64,000 nt of DNA from NCBI RefSeq assembly GCF_002954245.1, contig NZ_PPTG01000048.1:1-64000 (forward strand), in the 5' to 3' direction. Positions 17,663 through 26,218 of the stretch are shown piece after piece. Both the position numbers and the translations under genes were made by a program. The stretch comes from Cryobacterium aureum (lineage in GTDB: Bacteria; Actinomycetota; Actinomycetes; Actinomycetales; Microbacteriaceae). The notes under the pieces were generated by a model. That model saw only the letters and a program-made list of their open reading frames with translations. It was not told where the DNA came from and ran no database searches. Positions within the stretch are counted from its first letter, which is position 1. Each line of letters starts with the position of its first letter.

Positions 17663-19042
17663 ATGGCACGCGGGGTGGGAGATTCCGGGTCGGTCATTGC
17701 CGACTGGTACACGCGGCTGGCAGGCCGATTTGCCACGCGTCTCACGCTGCGCGGCTGGATTATTCTGGCGGCCGGAGTCGTGCTGTTCGCCAACGCGGTG
17801 CTGGTCAACAGCCGCGACATGCTGTTCGTCGCCAGCCTGATGGTCATGGCGCCGCTCGTGGCCGCCGGTTATGTTTCGCTTCGCCCGGCCCGGGTCGAGG
17901 TCACCCGGGTCTTTCGGCCGCCGATCGTGCCCGTCGGGGGTGAGACTGTGGTCTCGCTGCAGCTGCGCAACCTCTCGGCGACACCGCTTGGCGGTGCCTG
18001 GTGGGCTGACATCCCGTCGCCCGGTGTGGAGGCGCCGCCGGCGGCCATACTGCCTCTCGTGGGTCGGAACGGTGCGACCGGCGACAACGTGCGCCTTGAA
18101 TACTCCGTCGTGCCGCGCCATCGCGGCGTGTACGACGTTGGCCCGCTCCGAGTGTCACGGCAGGACCCATTCGGCTTCGCGCAGAGCAATCGAAATGCCG
18201 GTTCGCCCCACGACCTGATCGTGACACCGCGAGTGACGCCGCTGCCGGGCAGCGGCCTCGCCCAGTCCAGCAACGACGGGTCGATCCGCGAGCTGGTGCG
18301 CCAGGCCACCCCCACCTCCGACGAACTCATCGCCCGCGAATACCGCCCTGGGGATGCCCTGCGTCGAGTGAACTGGCCGGCCACCGCCCGGCACGGCGAA
18401 ATCATGGTGCGTCAGGAAGAGCAGCGCAGCAACCCGGAGGCCCGCATCCTGCTCGATACGACCCTGGCCGGCGCGGCGGGGCTCGGCGCTGGACATGTTC
18501 CGCCGCACCTCGTGGCCGCATTTGAACTCGAGATCGAGCTGGCGGCATCCGTTGGTGTGCACCTGCTCGACGCCGGTTACCGCGTCGAGGTGATCGAGCT
18601 GGGGGCCAGCCAGTTGCTGCCGGGCGACCAACAGACCTTGGGCGGGCTGCACGGCGACGTCCCCGCCACTTTTCGGGCACCCGGCGGTGATCGCGCACTG
18701 CTGGAAGCCCTGGCCAGTGTGGTTCCGGTTCCCTGGCCGACCCGCAGGGCTCGCCTGGCCGCAGAGCGCAGGGCACCGCTGCGTGCAGCTCTGCGGGGTG
18801 CGCAGCCATCGATTCCGACATTCGCGATGCTCGTGAGCGTGTCCGAAGCGGATGTCGACGACCTCGTTGCCCTCGCGCGTCACTGTGAGCCCGCCGTAGC
18901 ATTGGTGCAACGCACGGTCGGGGCGCCGGCACGCGAACGCCTGCAGGCCGCCGGGTGGCGCTGTGTGGAGCTGGCCACGGCCGAGAACCTGGAAGACGTG
19001 TGGAACGACGTCAGCGGGGAGCGAGGAGCCAGCCATGACTAG
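17663..19042 (+). CDS. DUF58 domain membrane protein
   Basis: A 459-residue protein with two N-terminal transmembrane segments (about residues 30-72) and a DUF58 core, marked by REYRPGDALRRVNWPATARHGEIMVRQEE. DUF58 proteins are von Willebrand A-like partners of MoxR ATPases; precise function unknown. It begins 2 nt after moxR and overlaps the next gene by 8 nt, so the three are translated as a unit. Confidence 0.88.
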   Translation: MARGVGDSGSVIADWYTRLAGRFATRLTLRGWIILAAGVVLFANAVLVNSRDMLFVASLMVMAPLVAAGYVSLRPARVEVTRVFRPPIVPVGGETVVSLQLRNLSATPLGGAWWADIPSPGVEAPPAAILPLVGRNGATGDNVRLEYSVVPRHRGVYDVGPLRVSRQDPFGFAQSNRNAGSPHDLIVTPRVTPLPGSGLAQSSNDGSIRELVRQATPTSDELIAREYRPGDALRRVNWPATARHGEIMVRQEEQRSNPEARILLDTTLAGAAGLGAGHVPPHLVAAFELEIELAASVGVHLLDAGYRVEVIELGASQLLPGDQQTLGGLHGDVPATFRAPGGDRALLEALASVVPVPWPTRRARLAAERRAPLRAALRGAQPSIPTFAMLVSVSEADVDDLVALARHCEPAVALVQRTVGAPARERLQAAGWRCVELATAENLEDVWNDVSGERGASHD

Positions 19043-21434
19043 CCTGGTCGCCCAGGAGGCCCCGGCCGCAGATCCCCGGCTACCGGCACGCCAGGTGAGC
19101 TCGCCTCTGGCCCCCCGCCCTCGGCGCGGCGGGCCAGCTGCCGCGCTCTGGCCGCTCAGCCTCAGCTTGCTGTTCCTGTTGCTCAGCTCCTGTGTGGCGC
19201 TCGCGCCCCTGCTGCGCGGCAACGCCTGGTGGTGGGTTTGTGCTGCGGTTGGATCCGCGGTGTTACTGAGCGCGGCGGTGTTTCGCCGGTTCGGGCTGCC
19301 GCGCCCGATCGTACCGGTGGCGAGCGGCGCGGTGCTGGTCGGCACGATGACGCTGCTGTTCGGCGCTGGAACCGGACTGTTCTGGATCATTCCGACGCCG
19401 CAAACCGTTGGCCTGTTCAGCGGGCTGATCGACGCCGGCGGGGCCTCGATCGCCCAGCAGAGCACGCCGGCCGAGGTGACCCTCGGCATCCTCTTTCTAC
19501 TCGCCGGTGGCGCGGGACTGCTCGCGGTTCTCATGGATCTGCTCGCGGTGACGCTGCGCTGGCCCGCCCTCGGCACTGCTGGCGCACTCGTGCCGCTCCT
19601 CGTGCCGGGCTTCATCATCGACGACGGGACCGATGTCGCCGTGCTCGTGGTGACGGCTGCGGCTTTTCTGCTGGTGCTGCGGGTCGATGTGTCGGTGCGT
19701 CGTGCACGGGAAACAACGCGTCTGGCGGCCGGACCTCGTGCGCCGCGTGCGTACCGGCCAGAGCGGCCGCGCGGCCGCGGCCGGATCGGCGGCACATTCG
19801 TAGTGGGATCCCTGACCATCGTGGGCGCCCTGATTCTTAGCACGCTCGCTCCGGCCTTGACGTCCGGGGGACTCGTGACGGCAAGGCCCGGTGGTTTACT
19901 GTTCGGCAGTGGCGTGAGCCCCATGATCAATCTCGGGCAGGACCTGCGTCGGCCCAAGGCCGGACCGGCATTTCACTACACCTCGACCGGCACCCAGCAG
20001 CCCTATTTCACGCTTCTCACCCTCGATGAGGTCATCGGGTTGACCTGGACGGCACGCATCGACGGAGCAGATGTGCGCAATACCGTCGACGACATTCAGA
20101 GGCCATTCGGGCTCGACGCCAACGTGGAGACGGTGCCAGCGTCGACGTCGGTCGTCATCGAGGGTGTCAACAGCCACTGGCTGCCCGCACCGGCCCGCGC
20201 AACCAGCATCGATGGCCTCACGGGGCGTTGGTATTGGGACAGTCGTACCCGGGCGATCGCGAGCGTAACAGCGAACACCCTCGGCCAGGAGTACACGGTG
20301 TCGTCATTGGAGTTGAAACCCACCGCCGAGCAACTGCGGCGCTCCAGCACCGACTATCCGGCGAGCGTTCTGGGCAATCTGCAGCTGCCGGTCGATCCGC
20401 CGCCGATCATCGAGGAGACGGCGCGGCAGGTGACGGCGGAATCGACGTCGAACTATGACGCAGCCGTCGCCATTCAGAACTATTTACGTAGCAGCGCCTT
20501 CATCTACGACACCGAGGCGCCCGTTGAAGACGGCTACGACGGTGGGGGAGTGGACGTGATCGGAGTGTTCCTTCAGGAAAAGCGCGGCTACTGCGTGCAC
20601 TTCGCCTCCACCATGGCCGCGATGGCCCGCACCCTCGGCATACCCTCCCGGGTGTCGCTCGGCTACCTGCCCGGCGTCAAATCCCAGGATCTCGAGCAGG
20701 GGCTCGGGCAGTACAACGTGGACTCGCATGACCTGCACGCCTGGCCGGAACTGTACTTCGTGGGAATCGGTTGGGTGAGATTCGAGCCGACGCCCGGCCG
20801 CGGTACCGTCCCCAGCTACGAGCAGGCAGTGGATACCGGCACGCCGACGACCACGCCCGGTGGAGCCGCATCCACGGGTGCTCCCGGGCTCAGCCCCGAC
20901 CGGCTGGCCGACGATTCCGCCCTGGAACGTGGTACCACCCCGCAGAGCGTGGAGGCCAACAACCTGCTCGCCGTATTCGGGTTCAGCGCACTGGGGCTCA
21001 TACTGCTCCTTCTGCCCGGGGTCGCCAGACGGATGCTCCGGCGCTCGCGGGTGCGGCGCATCCGTTCCGGAGGCGCTGGCGCTGGCCTTGCCTGGATCGA
21101 ACTGCAGCACACCAGTCTCGATCACGGCATACCGACGCCGATCACCGACACTCCGCGAGCCTTCGCCGGCCGACTGGAGCGGCTCAGAACCCTCGACCCA
21201 GCGTCGACGGAAGCGCTCGAGCGGGTACTCCTCGCGTTGGAGCGGTCGCGGTTCGACCGGTCGCAGGTTTGGGCCGACACCCTCGCCGCCGACCTGACCC
21301 GGGTGCTGCGTGGGCTGCACGGGGGCGCGAGCGTCGGCATCCGTTGGCGGGCAACGTTTGCACCGACGTCGCTGTTCGCCAGTCTGGCTGCGGTGCTGCG
21401 CGGAGATCGTCGCGCCCACACGATCGCTCCCTGA
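19035..21434 (+). CDS. TgpA-like transglutaminase-domain membrane protein
   Basis: A 799-residue protein with about six N-terminal membrane helices and an extracellular transglutaminase-like domain containing the catalytic set: Cys in EKRGYCVHFASTMAAMARTLG, His in SHDLHAWPELYF and Asp/Glu following. After a Thr/Pro-rich linker comes one more membrane helix and a C-terminal cytoplasmic DUF4129-like segment. Known for the MoxR-DUF58-TgpA module; substrate unknown. ATG 19035 has GAGGAG upstream and overlaps DUF58. Confidence 0.88.
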   Translation: MTSLVAQEAPAADPRLPARQVSSPLAPRPRRGGPAAALWPLSLSLLFLLLSSCVALAPLLRGNAWWWVCAAVGSAVLLSAAVFRRFGLPRPIVPVASGAVLVGTMTLLFGAGTGLFWIIPTPQTVGLFSGLIDAGGASIAQQSTPAEVTLGILFLLAGGAGLLAVLMDLLAVTLRWPALGTAGALVPLLVPGFIIDDGTDVAVLVVTAAAFLLVLRVDVSVRRARETTRLAAGPRAPRAYRPERPRGRGRIGGTFVVGSLTIVGALILSTLAPALTSGGLVTARPGGLLFGSGVSPMINLGQDLRRPKAGPAFHYTSTGTQQPYFTLLTLDEVIGLTWTARIDGADVRNTVDDIQRPFGLDANVETVPASTSVVIEGVNSHWLPAPARATSIDGLTGRWYWDSRTRAIASVTANTLGQEYTVSSLELKPTAEQLRRSSTDYPASVLGNLQLPVDPPPIIEETARQVTAESTSNYDAAVAIQNYLRSSAFIYDTEAPVEDGYDGGGVDVIGVFLQEKRGYCVHFASTMAAMARTLGIPSRVSLGYLPGVKSQDLEQGLGQYNVDSHDLHAWPELYFVGIGWVRFEPTPGRGTVPSYEQAVDTGTPTTTPGGAASTGAPGLSPDRLADDSALERGTTPQSVEANNLLAVFGFSALGLILLLLPGVARRMLRRSRVRRIRSGGAGAGLAWIELQHTSLDHGIPTPITDTPRAFAGRLERLRTLDPASTEALERVLLALERSRFDRSQVWADTLAADLTRVLRGLHGGASVGIRWRATFAPTSLFASLAAVLRGDRRAHTIAP

Positions 21435-21457
21435 ACGGAACGCCCACGCGCAGCGCG

Positions 21458-21463
21458 TACAAT
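21458..21463 (+). promoter_or_regulatory. -10 box upstream of yceD-rpmF-rnc
   Basis: TACAAT lies 8 nt before the GTG of the DUF177 gene, close to consensus TATAAT. It would give a transcript with virtually no 5' leader. Confidence 0.4.
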
Positions 21464-21471
21464 TTACGACC

Positions 21472-22044
21472 GTGACTAAGTTCAAGAAGACGCCGTACAC
21501 GGTCGACGTGCGTGACCTCATCAACCGCCCGGGCACCATGCACGAACGCCACCTCGATATTGTCGTTCCCGACGACCTCGGCGCCGGTCTCGTGGCCGTG
21601 AAAGCCGGGTCGACGCTGTCGACCGAGCTGCGCCTCGAGGCCATGCACGAGGGAATCCTGGTGAGCATCGAGGTGTATGCGCGCGCACTCGGGGAGTGCG
21701 GCCGATGCCTCAAAGACATCGACCTGCCGGTTCGAGTTCAGTTTGCGGAGCTTTTCGGTTATCCTCAGGAGGAAGCCTTCGAGTTTGAGATTCTAGACGA
21801 CCATGTCGATTTGGAATCTTTGATCCGGGACGCGGTAGTGTTAGCACTTCCGTTCCAGCCGGTATGTCGGCGGGATTGCCCTGGTCTTGACAGTGAGACT
21901 GGGCAGCCGCTTGCCGAACTGCCCGAACTCGTTTCCGACGAGCGCTACGATCCCCGGTGGTCAGCGCTTGCGGGGTTTACGGCTTCCACAGACAAAGACC
22001 TGGGTGTCCACACCCATGTTTCAGACAGCAGAGAAGAGAAGTAG
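21472..22044 (+). CDS. YceD family (DUF177) protein
   Basis: A 190-residue YceD/DUF177 protein. Members are encoded next to rpmF and in plants act in 23S rRNA accumulation, so a ribosome assembly role is plausible. Visible features are the start [18 protein letters not shown] and two Cys pairs, CGRCLKDID and [13 protein letters not shown], that could bind zinc. GTG 21472 is chosen because it gives the canonical N-terminus; earlier in-frame codons fall inside tgpA. rpmF begins 2 nt after the stop. Confidence 0.9.
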   Translation: MTKFKKTPYTVDVRDLINRPGTMHERHLDIVVPDDLGAGLVAVKAGSTLSTELRLEAMHEGILVSIEVYARALGECGRCLKDIDLPVRVQFAELFGYPQEEAFEFEILDDHVDLESLIRDAVVLALPFQPVCRRDCPGLDSETGQPLAELPELVSDERYDPRWSALAGFTASTDKDLGVHTHVSDSREEK

Positions 22045-22046
22045 TC

Positions 22047-22250
22047 ATGGCAGTACCGAAGCGCAAGATGTCGCGTTCCAACACCCACTCGCGTCGCGCG
22101 CAGTGGAAGGCCACGCCTCCCACCCTCGTGAAGACCATGGAGGGCGGCAAGGTCGTCTACAGCCTGCCGCACCGCGCCAAGGTCGTCACCGACTCCACCG
22201 GCACCCCGATGTTCATGGAATACAAGGGCCGTAAAGTCGCCGACATTTAA
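22047..22250 (+). CDS. rpmF: 50S ribosomal protein L32
   Basis: A 67-residue bL32 starting [20 protein letters not shown], the family signature. It lacks the four zinc cysteines of some bL32 forms (the C-minus type), common in actinobacteria. GAAGAGAAG precedes the ATG. It is sandwiched between yceD and rnc in the conserved order. Confidence 0.97.
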   Translation: MAVPKRKMSRSNTHSRRAQWKATPPTLVKTMEGGKVVYSLPHRAKVVTDSTGTPMFMEYKGRKVADI

Positions 22251-22283
22251 GTCGCTGCTTCTCTTGAGGCCGGAAAGCGGTCG

Positions 22284-22976
22284 ATGAAGAACGTTGAGAC
22301 CGAGCGGTCGCCCCTGTTGGCGACCCTCGGCGTGCAGATTGAACCGGTGATTCTGGAGCTTGCTCTGACCCACCGGTCTTTTGCGTACGAAAACGGTGGG
22401 ATTCCTACCAACGAGCGCCTCGAATTTCTTGGCGACTCGATTCTGGGTCAGGCCGTCACGGTGATGCTCTACCGCACCTACCCCGACCTCGATGAAGGCC
22501 ATCTGGCCAAGCGCCGGGCTAGCCTGGTCTCCACGGCCGCGCTGGCGCAGATCGCTCGTGGCCTCGGTTTGGGCGAGTACATTCGCCTCGGTCGTGGCGA
22601 AATCCTCACCGGCGGACGCGATAAGGCATCCATTTTGGCCGACACCGTCGAGGCGCTCATCGGAGCGACTTTTCTCGACGCCGGTGGCGACGTCGCCACC
22701 GCGTTCGTGTTGCGCCTGATCGAGCCGCTCCTGGCCGAACCGGGCCACTTCGGTGTGTCGATGGACCCGAAGACCAGTCTGCAGGAGCTCGCCGCGAGTA
22801 AAGGCGTCGGCGTTCCCGTCTATACCCTCGAAGCCAGCGGTCCCGATCACTCCAAAGTTTTCGTCGCGACCGTCGCCATCGGCTCGGCCGTTAACGCTCA
22901 GGGCGTCGGCCCGAGCAAAAAGTTCGCCGAAATGGCCGCGGCCAGAGGCGCCATCGACCAGCTCGACGCGCTCTAA
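22284..22976 (+). CDS. rnc: ribonuclease III
   Basis: A dsRNA endonuclease for rRNA and mRNA processing. The 230-residue product has the RNase III signature NERLEFLGDSILG with catalytic Glu/Asp near residue 45, a second metal site in DTVEALIGATFLDAGG, and a C-terminal dsRNA-binding domain with GPDHSKVFVATVAIG and KKFAEMAAARGAIDQL. mutM begins 5 nt after its stop. Confidence 0.96.
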   Translation: MKNVETERSPLLATLGVQIEPVILELALTHRSFAYENGGIPTNERLEFLGDSILGQAVTVMLYRTYPDLDEGHLAKRRASLVSTAALAQIARGLGLGEYIRLGRGEILTGGRDKASILADTVEALIGATFLDAGGDVATAFVLRLIEPLLAEPGHFGVSMDPKTSLQELAASKGVGVPVYTLEASGPDHSKVFVATVAIGSAVNAQGVGPSKKFAEMAAARGAIDQLDAL

Positions 22977-22981
22977 CCCCT

Positions 22982-23893
22982 GTGCCGGAACTTCCCGAAG
23001 TCGAGATCGTGCGCTCCGGCCTGCAACCGGCGGTCACTGCGGCGCGGGTCACCGGCGTCGAAATCTTCGACGAACGCTCCCTGCGCCGCCACGTACCGGC
23101 GGCGGGATCATTCACGGACCAGCTCACGGGGCGCCGAATTCTGGCCGCCGTTCGCCGCGGCAAGTTTCTCTGGCTGCCCCTCGACAGCGGGCGGGCGCTC
23201 GTCATTCACCTCGGAATGAGCGGCCAAGTCTTGCTGCGCACGCCGGGGGCCGCGCCGGATCGCATGTTGCGCATCCGCTTGACGCTGGAACACCCGACCA
23301 ACGGCGAGCTGTGGGTCAATTTCGTCGACCAGCGTGTCTTTGGCAGCATGGCCGTCGACACCATGGTCGCCACCAGCGATGGGCTTCCCGGCGGCTACTT
23401 CGGAACAGGCGAAACGGATGCTGCCTGGCAGTACCGCATTCCCTCGCAGGTCGCACACATCGCTCGCGACCCGATCGACCCGTCGTTCTCTTCGAGCGCC
23501 TTCTTCAGAGCCCTCGCACGCAAGAACACCGGCATCAAGCGTGCGCTGCTCGACCAGAACCTGATCAGCGGCATCGGCAATATCTACGCGGACGAGGCGC
23601 TCTTTGCCGCGCGGATCCACTACGAGCAGCCGGCCGCGTCGCTGTCGCGCGCCCGTGCGGCGACGCTGCTCGCGGCCGTGCGCACCATTCTGGAGCGTGC
23701 ACTCGCCGAGGGCGGCACGAGCTTCGACGCCCAGTACGTGAACGTAAACGGGCAGTCCGGCTATTTCGCGCACAGCCTGGAGGCGTATGGCAGGCAGGGC
23801 ACTCCGTGCTCCCGTTGTGGCACCCTCCTTGTGCGCGAACAATTCATGAACCGCGGCTCGCACTTCTGTCCGCGCTGCCAGCGCCTGCGGTAG
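22982..23893 (+). CDS. mutM: formamidopyrimidine-DNA glycosylase
   Basis: A bifunctional glycosylase/AP lyase that excises 8-oxoguanine. The processed N-terminus would be Pro2-Glu3 from MPELPEVEIVRSGL (catalytic Pro). Other marks are the conserved Lys in RRGKFLWLPL, the helix-two-turn-helix DQNLISGIGNIYADEAL and the C-terminal zinc finger CSRCGTLL...CPRCQRLR. GTG start. At 303 residues it is slightly longer than usual. Closes the yceD-rpmF-rnc-mutM block. Confidence 0.96.
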   Translation: MPELPEVEIVRSGLQPAVTAARVTGVEIFDERSLRRHVPAAGSFTDQLTGRRILAAVRRGKFLWLPLDSGRALVIHLGMSGQVLLRTPGAAPDRMLRIRLTLEHPTNGELWVNFVDQRVFGSMAVDTMVATSDGLPGGYFGTGETDAAWQYRIPSQVAHIARDPIDPSFSSSAFFRALARKNTGIKRALLDQNLISGIGNIYADEALFAARIHYEQPAASLSRARAATLLAAVRTILERALAEGGTSFDAQYVNVNGQSGYFAHSLEAYGRQGTPCSRCGTLLVREQFMNRGSHFCPRCQRLR

Positions 23894-23917
23894 CGGCGCG
23901 GCGAGGTCGCCTGGGCG

Positions 23918-24835
23918 TCAGGCCAGGGCCGCCTGGAGGCTCCTGCGCCGCAGGGCCCAGCGAGTGACCAGGCCGAGAAGCATCACGATGACCGCTGGGA
24001 TCAGGAGCGCGGCCGATCCGCCCTTCACGCCCAGCGCGCTGAAGAACACCTGCACACCGTAATCGAGCATTTCGGCCGGGTAGGCGGCGAGCACACGAGT
24101 GCCCACGGCGGCGCTGACGGCCGTGAACAGTGTCGGTCCGATCCAGAGGGCGAGAAAACTTGCGATCGCCCCAGCCACCCGACCGATTGTTGCCAGGCCG
24201 CACCAGGCCACGGCGAGCCCCACGATCACGGCCGGAACCCATCGGGTTGCGCTCAGCAAAGCCCGGGCCGTTTCCGACACCTCAAAGTCGAAGGGCTGCG
24301 CGATGAGCGCGCCCAGCCAGCCGCTGAAGGTGACGGCGGCCAGGCTCACGGCCACCACCGCGCCGGCGGCCGGCGCTCGGGCGATGAGCACCAGAATGAG
24401 CAGTCCGATCAGGCTGGCGGCCAGTGTTCCGGCGGTCAGGGCGAACAGGTATACCTTCGCGGCCGGACCTTCCCTGAGTCCGGTGGCGATGGTGACGGCG
24501 GTCTGCACGATAGCAACGACCTGCACGAGCAGCACTCCGACGACGATCGCGGCGAGTGCGAATCGCGGGTGCTGTGCGCGCGTCACCCGCGCGAGGCCGC
24601 CGGCGAGCGCCGACCCGGTCACGACCACCGCGACGATGAGGGTGATCGTGTACTGGCTGAACGGCAGCAGGGCGATCGGCATGTCCTCGGGCAAGGTGCT
24701 GCTGGCCCACAAATTCTGTATGGGAAGGCGCATCCCGGTGACCAGCCAGGGCAGCAGCCCGACGATCGCCGAGAGCATCCCGACGACCAGATATGACACC
24801 GGACCTACTGCTTTCATCCGTGTAAGTACGCTCAC
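23918..24835 (-). CDS. polytopic membrane protein of unknown function
   Basis: A 305-residue protein with about seven predicted transmembrane stretches and no recognised domain. Short soluble loops occur around TGMRLPIQNLWASSTLPED and QPFDFEVSETARALL. The GTG at 24835 is preferred because GAGGGGG lies 7 nt upstream; an in-frame TTG at 24862 has no such site. It ends in a basic tail (RWALRRRSLQAALA). Convergent with mutM. Confidence 0.7.
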   Translation of the reverse strand: MSVLTRMKAVGPVSYLVVGMLSAIVGLLPWLVTGMRLPIQNLWASSTLPEDMPIALLPFSQYTITLIVAVVVTGSALAGGLARVTRAQHPRFALAAIVVGVLLVQVVAIVQTAVTIATGLREGPAAKVYLFALTAGTLAASLIGLLILVLIARAPAAGAVVAVSLAAVTFSGWLGALIAQPFDFEVSETARALLSATRWVPAVIVGLAVAWCGLATIGRVAGAIASFLALWIGPTLFTAVSAAVGTRVLAAYPAEMLDYGVQVFFSALGVKGGSAALLIPAVIVMLLGLVTRWALRRRSLQAALA

Positions 24836-24901
24836 CAGAACCCCCTCAGGCTGAAACCGCAAGGCTAGCAGGCGCGTGCCGGGCCCCGTCTGGATGAGCC
24901 G

Positions 24902-25981
24902 CTAGGGCGGCACGACGCGTTTCCAGGCACCCTCGTAGCCCATCGGAACGAAGCCGAGCGCCTCATTGACCGCAAGCATGTGCCGGTTCTCTTCGGCGTT
25001 GAAGGTTGTGACCGACGGATGCCCGGGGCTCTCCTGCGCGAGATACTCCAGATTCGCGGTCTTCAGCAGCATGCCCAGCCGGTGACCGCGGTGCTCACGC
25101 AGCACGAGCGTGTCCTCCTGGCCGACGGATCGGTCGCTCTCGGCCGGTACCGACAGCTGGGTGAACGCAACGAGATGCCCGCTTGGCTCGTGCAGAGCTG
25201 CGGCGGTGAGAATGCGCCGCGGGCTCGTCGCTCGGAAGCTTTCTTCGTTGACCAGCCGCTCAGCGGTCCAGACGTCTTCGGGTTCTTCCAGGCCAGCCGT
25301 CGGGGCATCCGTGCTCATCCGCGAATAGAGCAGAGCGAGGTCGTCGCGCCAGCGCGGCGGAGTGGCCTCGCTCCAACAGTGAACCGTGTAGTCGAAGCCG
25401 GCGTGCGCCGCGGCATCCGCTCGAAAGCGTCGGAGCAGGGGCTCGTCGGCGGGCAGCACGAGCCGGCTGCCGCGCTCCACCTGTTCGAGCCGGTAGCCGC
25501 GGGCGAGTAGAAACCGTACCTCGGCGTTTTCGAGCGGAACCGACCCGAAACCGGTCGGGGCGGTCAGGCGATCACCCGCGGCATCCGCTGACACCGTGTA
25601 GACGATCAGTTCGTGCCGATTCTCGGTGGCGGCGAGCAGCTCGACGAGGTCGGCGAGCGCGGTGCCGATGCCGCGATTGCGCCAGGCCGGCAGCACCTGC
25701 GCGCTCAGCCAGGCATGATCGTCGTTCGGGTCGAGCAGGGTCTCATAGGTGGCCCGGCCCACGACAGTACCGCCGCCGCGTGCTATGAACATGCGTTTGG
25801 GGTCGTATTTCGTGTTGAGCCACCCGGGAAGCAGCTCGGTGGCCGAGTACTGCAGGTCGGTCGTGTCGAAGCCCTCGGCCTCGGTGATGTTGCGCACCTG
25901 GGTGGCTGCCTCCCAGGATGGCCAGCTGGGCGCGTTCGGTGTCGTGGGAATGACGAGTTCATCGATCGAGAAGTCGCTCAT
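24902..25981 (-). CDS. GNAT-family N-acetyltransferase, two-domain
   Basis: A 359-residue protein with GNAT features in both halves. The N-terminal half has VLPAWRNRGIGTALADLVELL (acetyl-CoA pyrophosphate loop RxxGxG/A). The C-terminal half has TLVLREHRGHRLGMLLKTANL and FNAEENRHMLAVNEALGFVPMG. The substrate cannot be deduced. ATG 25981 gives the natural start (MSDFSIDELVIP) and has TACTCT 8 nt upstream on its strand. Confidence 0.85.
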   Translation of the reverse strand: MSDFSIDELVIPTTPNAPSWPSWEAATQVRNITEAEGFDTTDLQYSATELLPGWLNTKYDPKRMFIARGGGTVVGRATYETLLDPNDDHAWLSAQVLPAWRNRGIGTALADLVELLAATENRHELIVYTVSADAAGDRLTAPTGFGSVPLENAEVRFLLARGYRLEQVERGSRLVLPADEPLLRRFRADAAAHAGFDYTVHCWSEATPPRWRDDLALLYSRMSTDAPTAGLEEPEDVWTAERLVNEESFRATSPRRILTAAALHEPSGHLVAFTQLSVPAESDRSVGQEDTLVLREHRGHRLGMLLKTANLEYLAQESPGHPSVTTFNAEENRHMLAVNEALGFVPMGYEGAWKRVVPP

Positions 25982-26161
25982 ACTGCGCCAGAGTAGTGCG
26001 ACCGGCAGAAGTCCGCGCGTTGGTTTCGTGCAGAAACGCGGAGAGTTTCGCTTCGCGCTGCGAAAACGTCCTCGGCAAGCGGACAACTGGCGGGGATTCG
26101 CAGTTGTGCACGCCACACTCTGCGACCAGCGGATGTCCCGGCCACTGTCGGTGGGGCGCGG

Positions 26162-26167
26162 TACCGT
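26162..26167 (+). promoter_or_regulatory. possible -10 box of smc
   Basis: TACCGT about 50 nt before the smc start. Here a normal leader with GAAAGGG precedes the TTG codon. Weak evidence alone. Confidence 0.3.
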
Positions 26168-26218
26168 TGAATCAGCCCCGAGACCAGGTTCGCGGCCGTC
26201 AACCGAAAGGGTTTCACG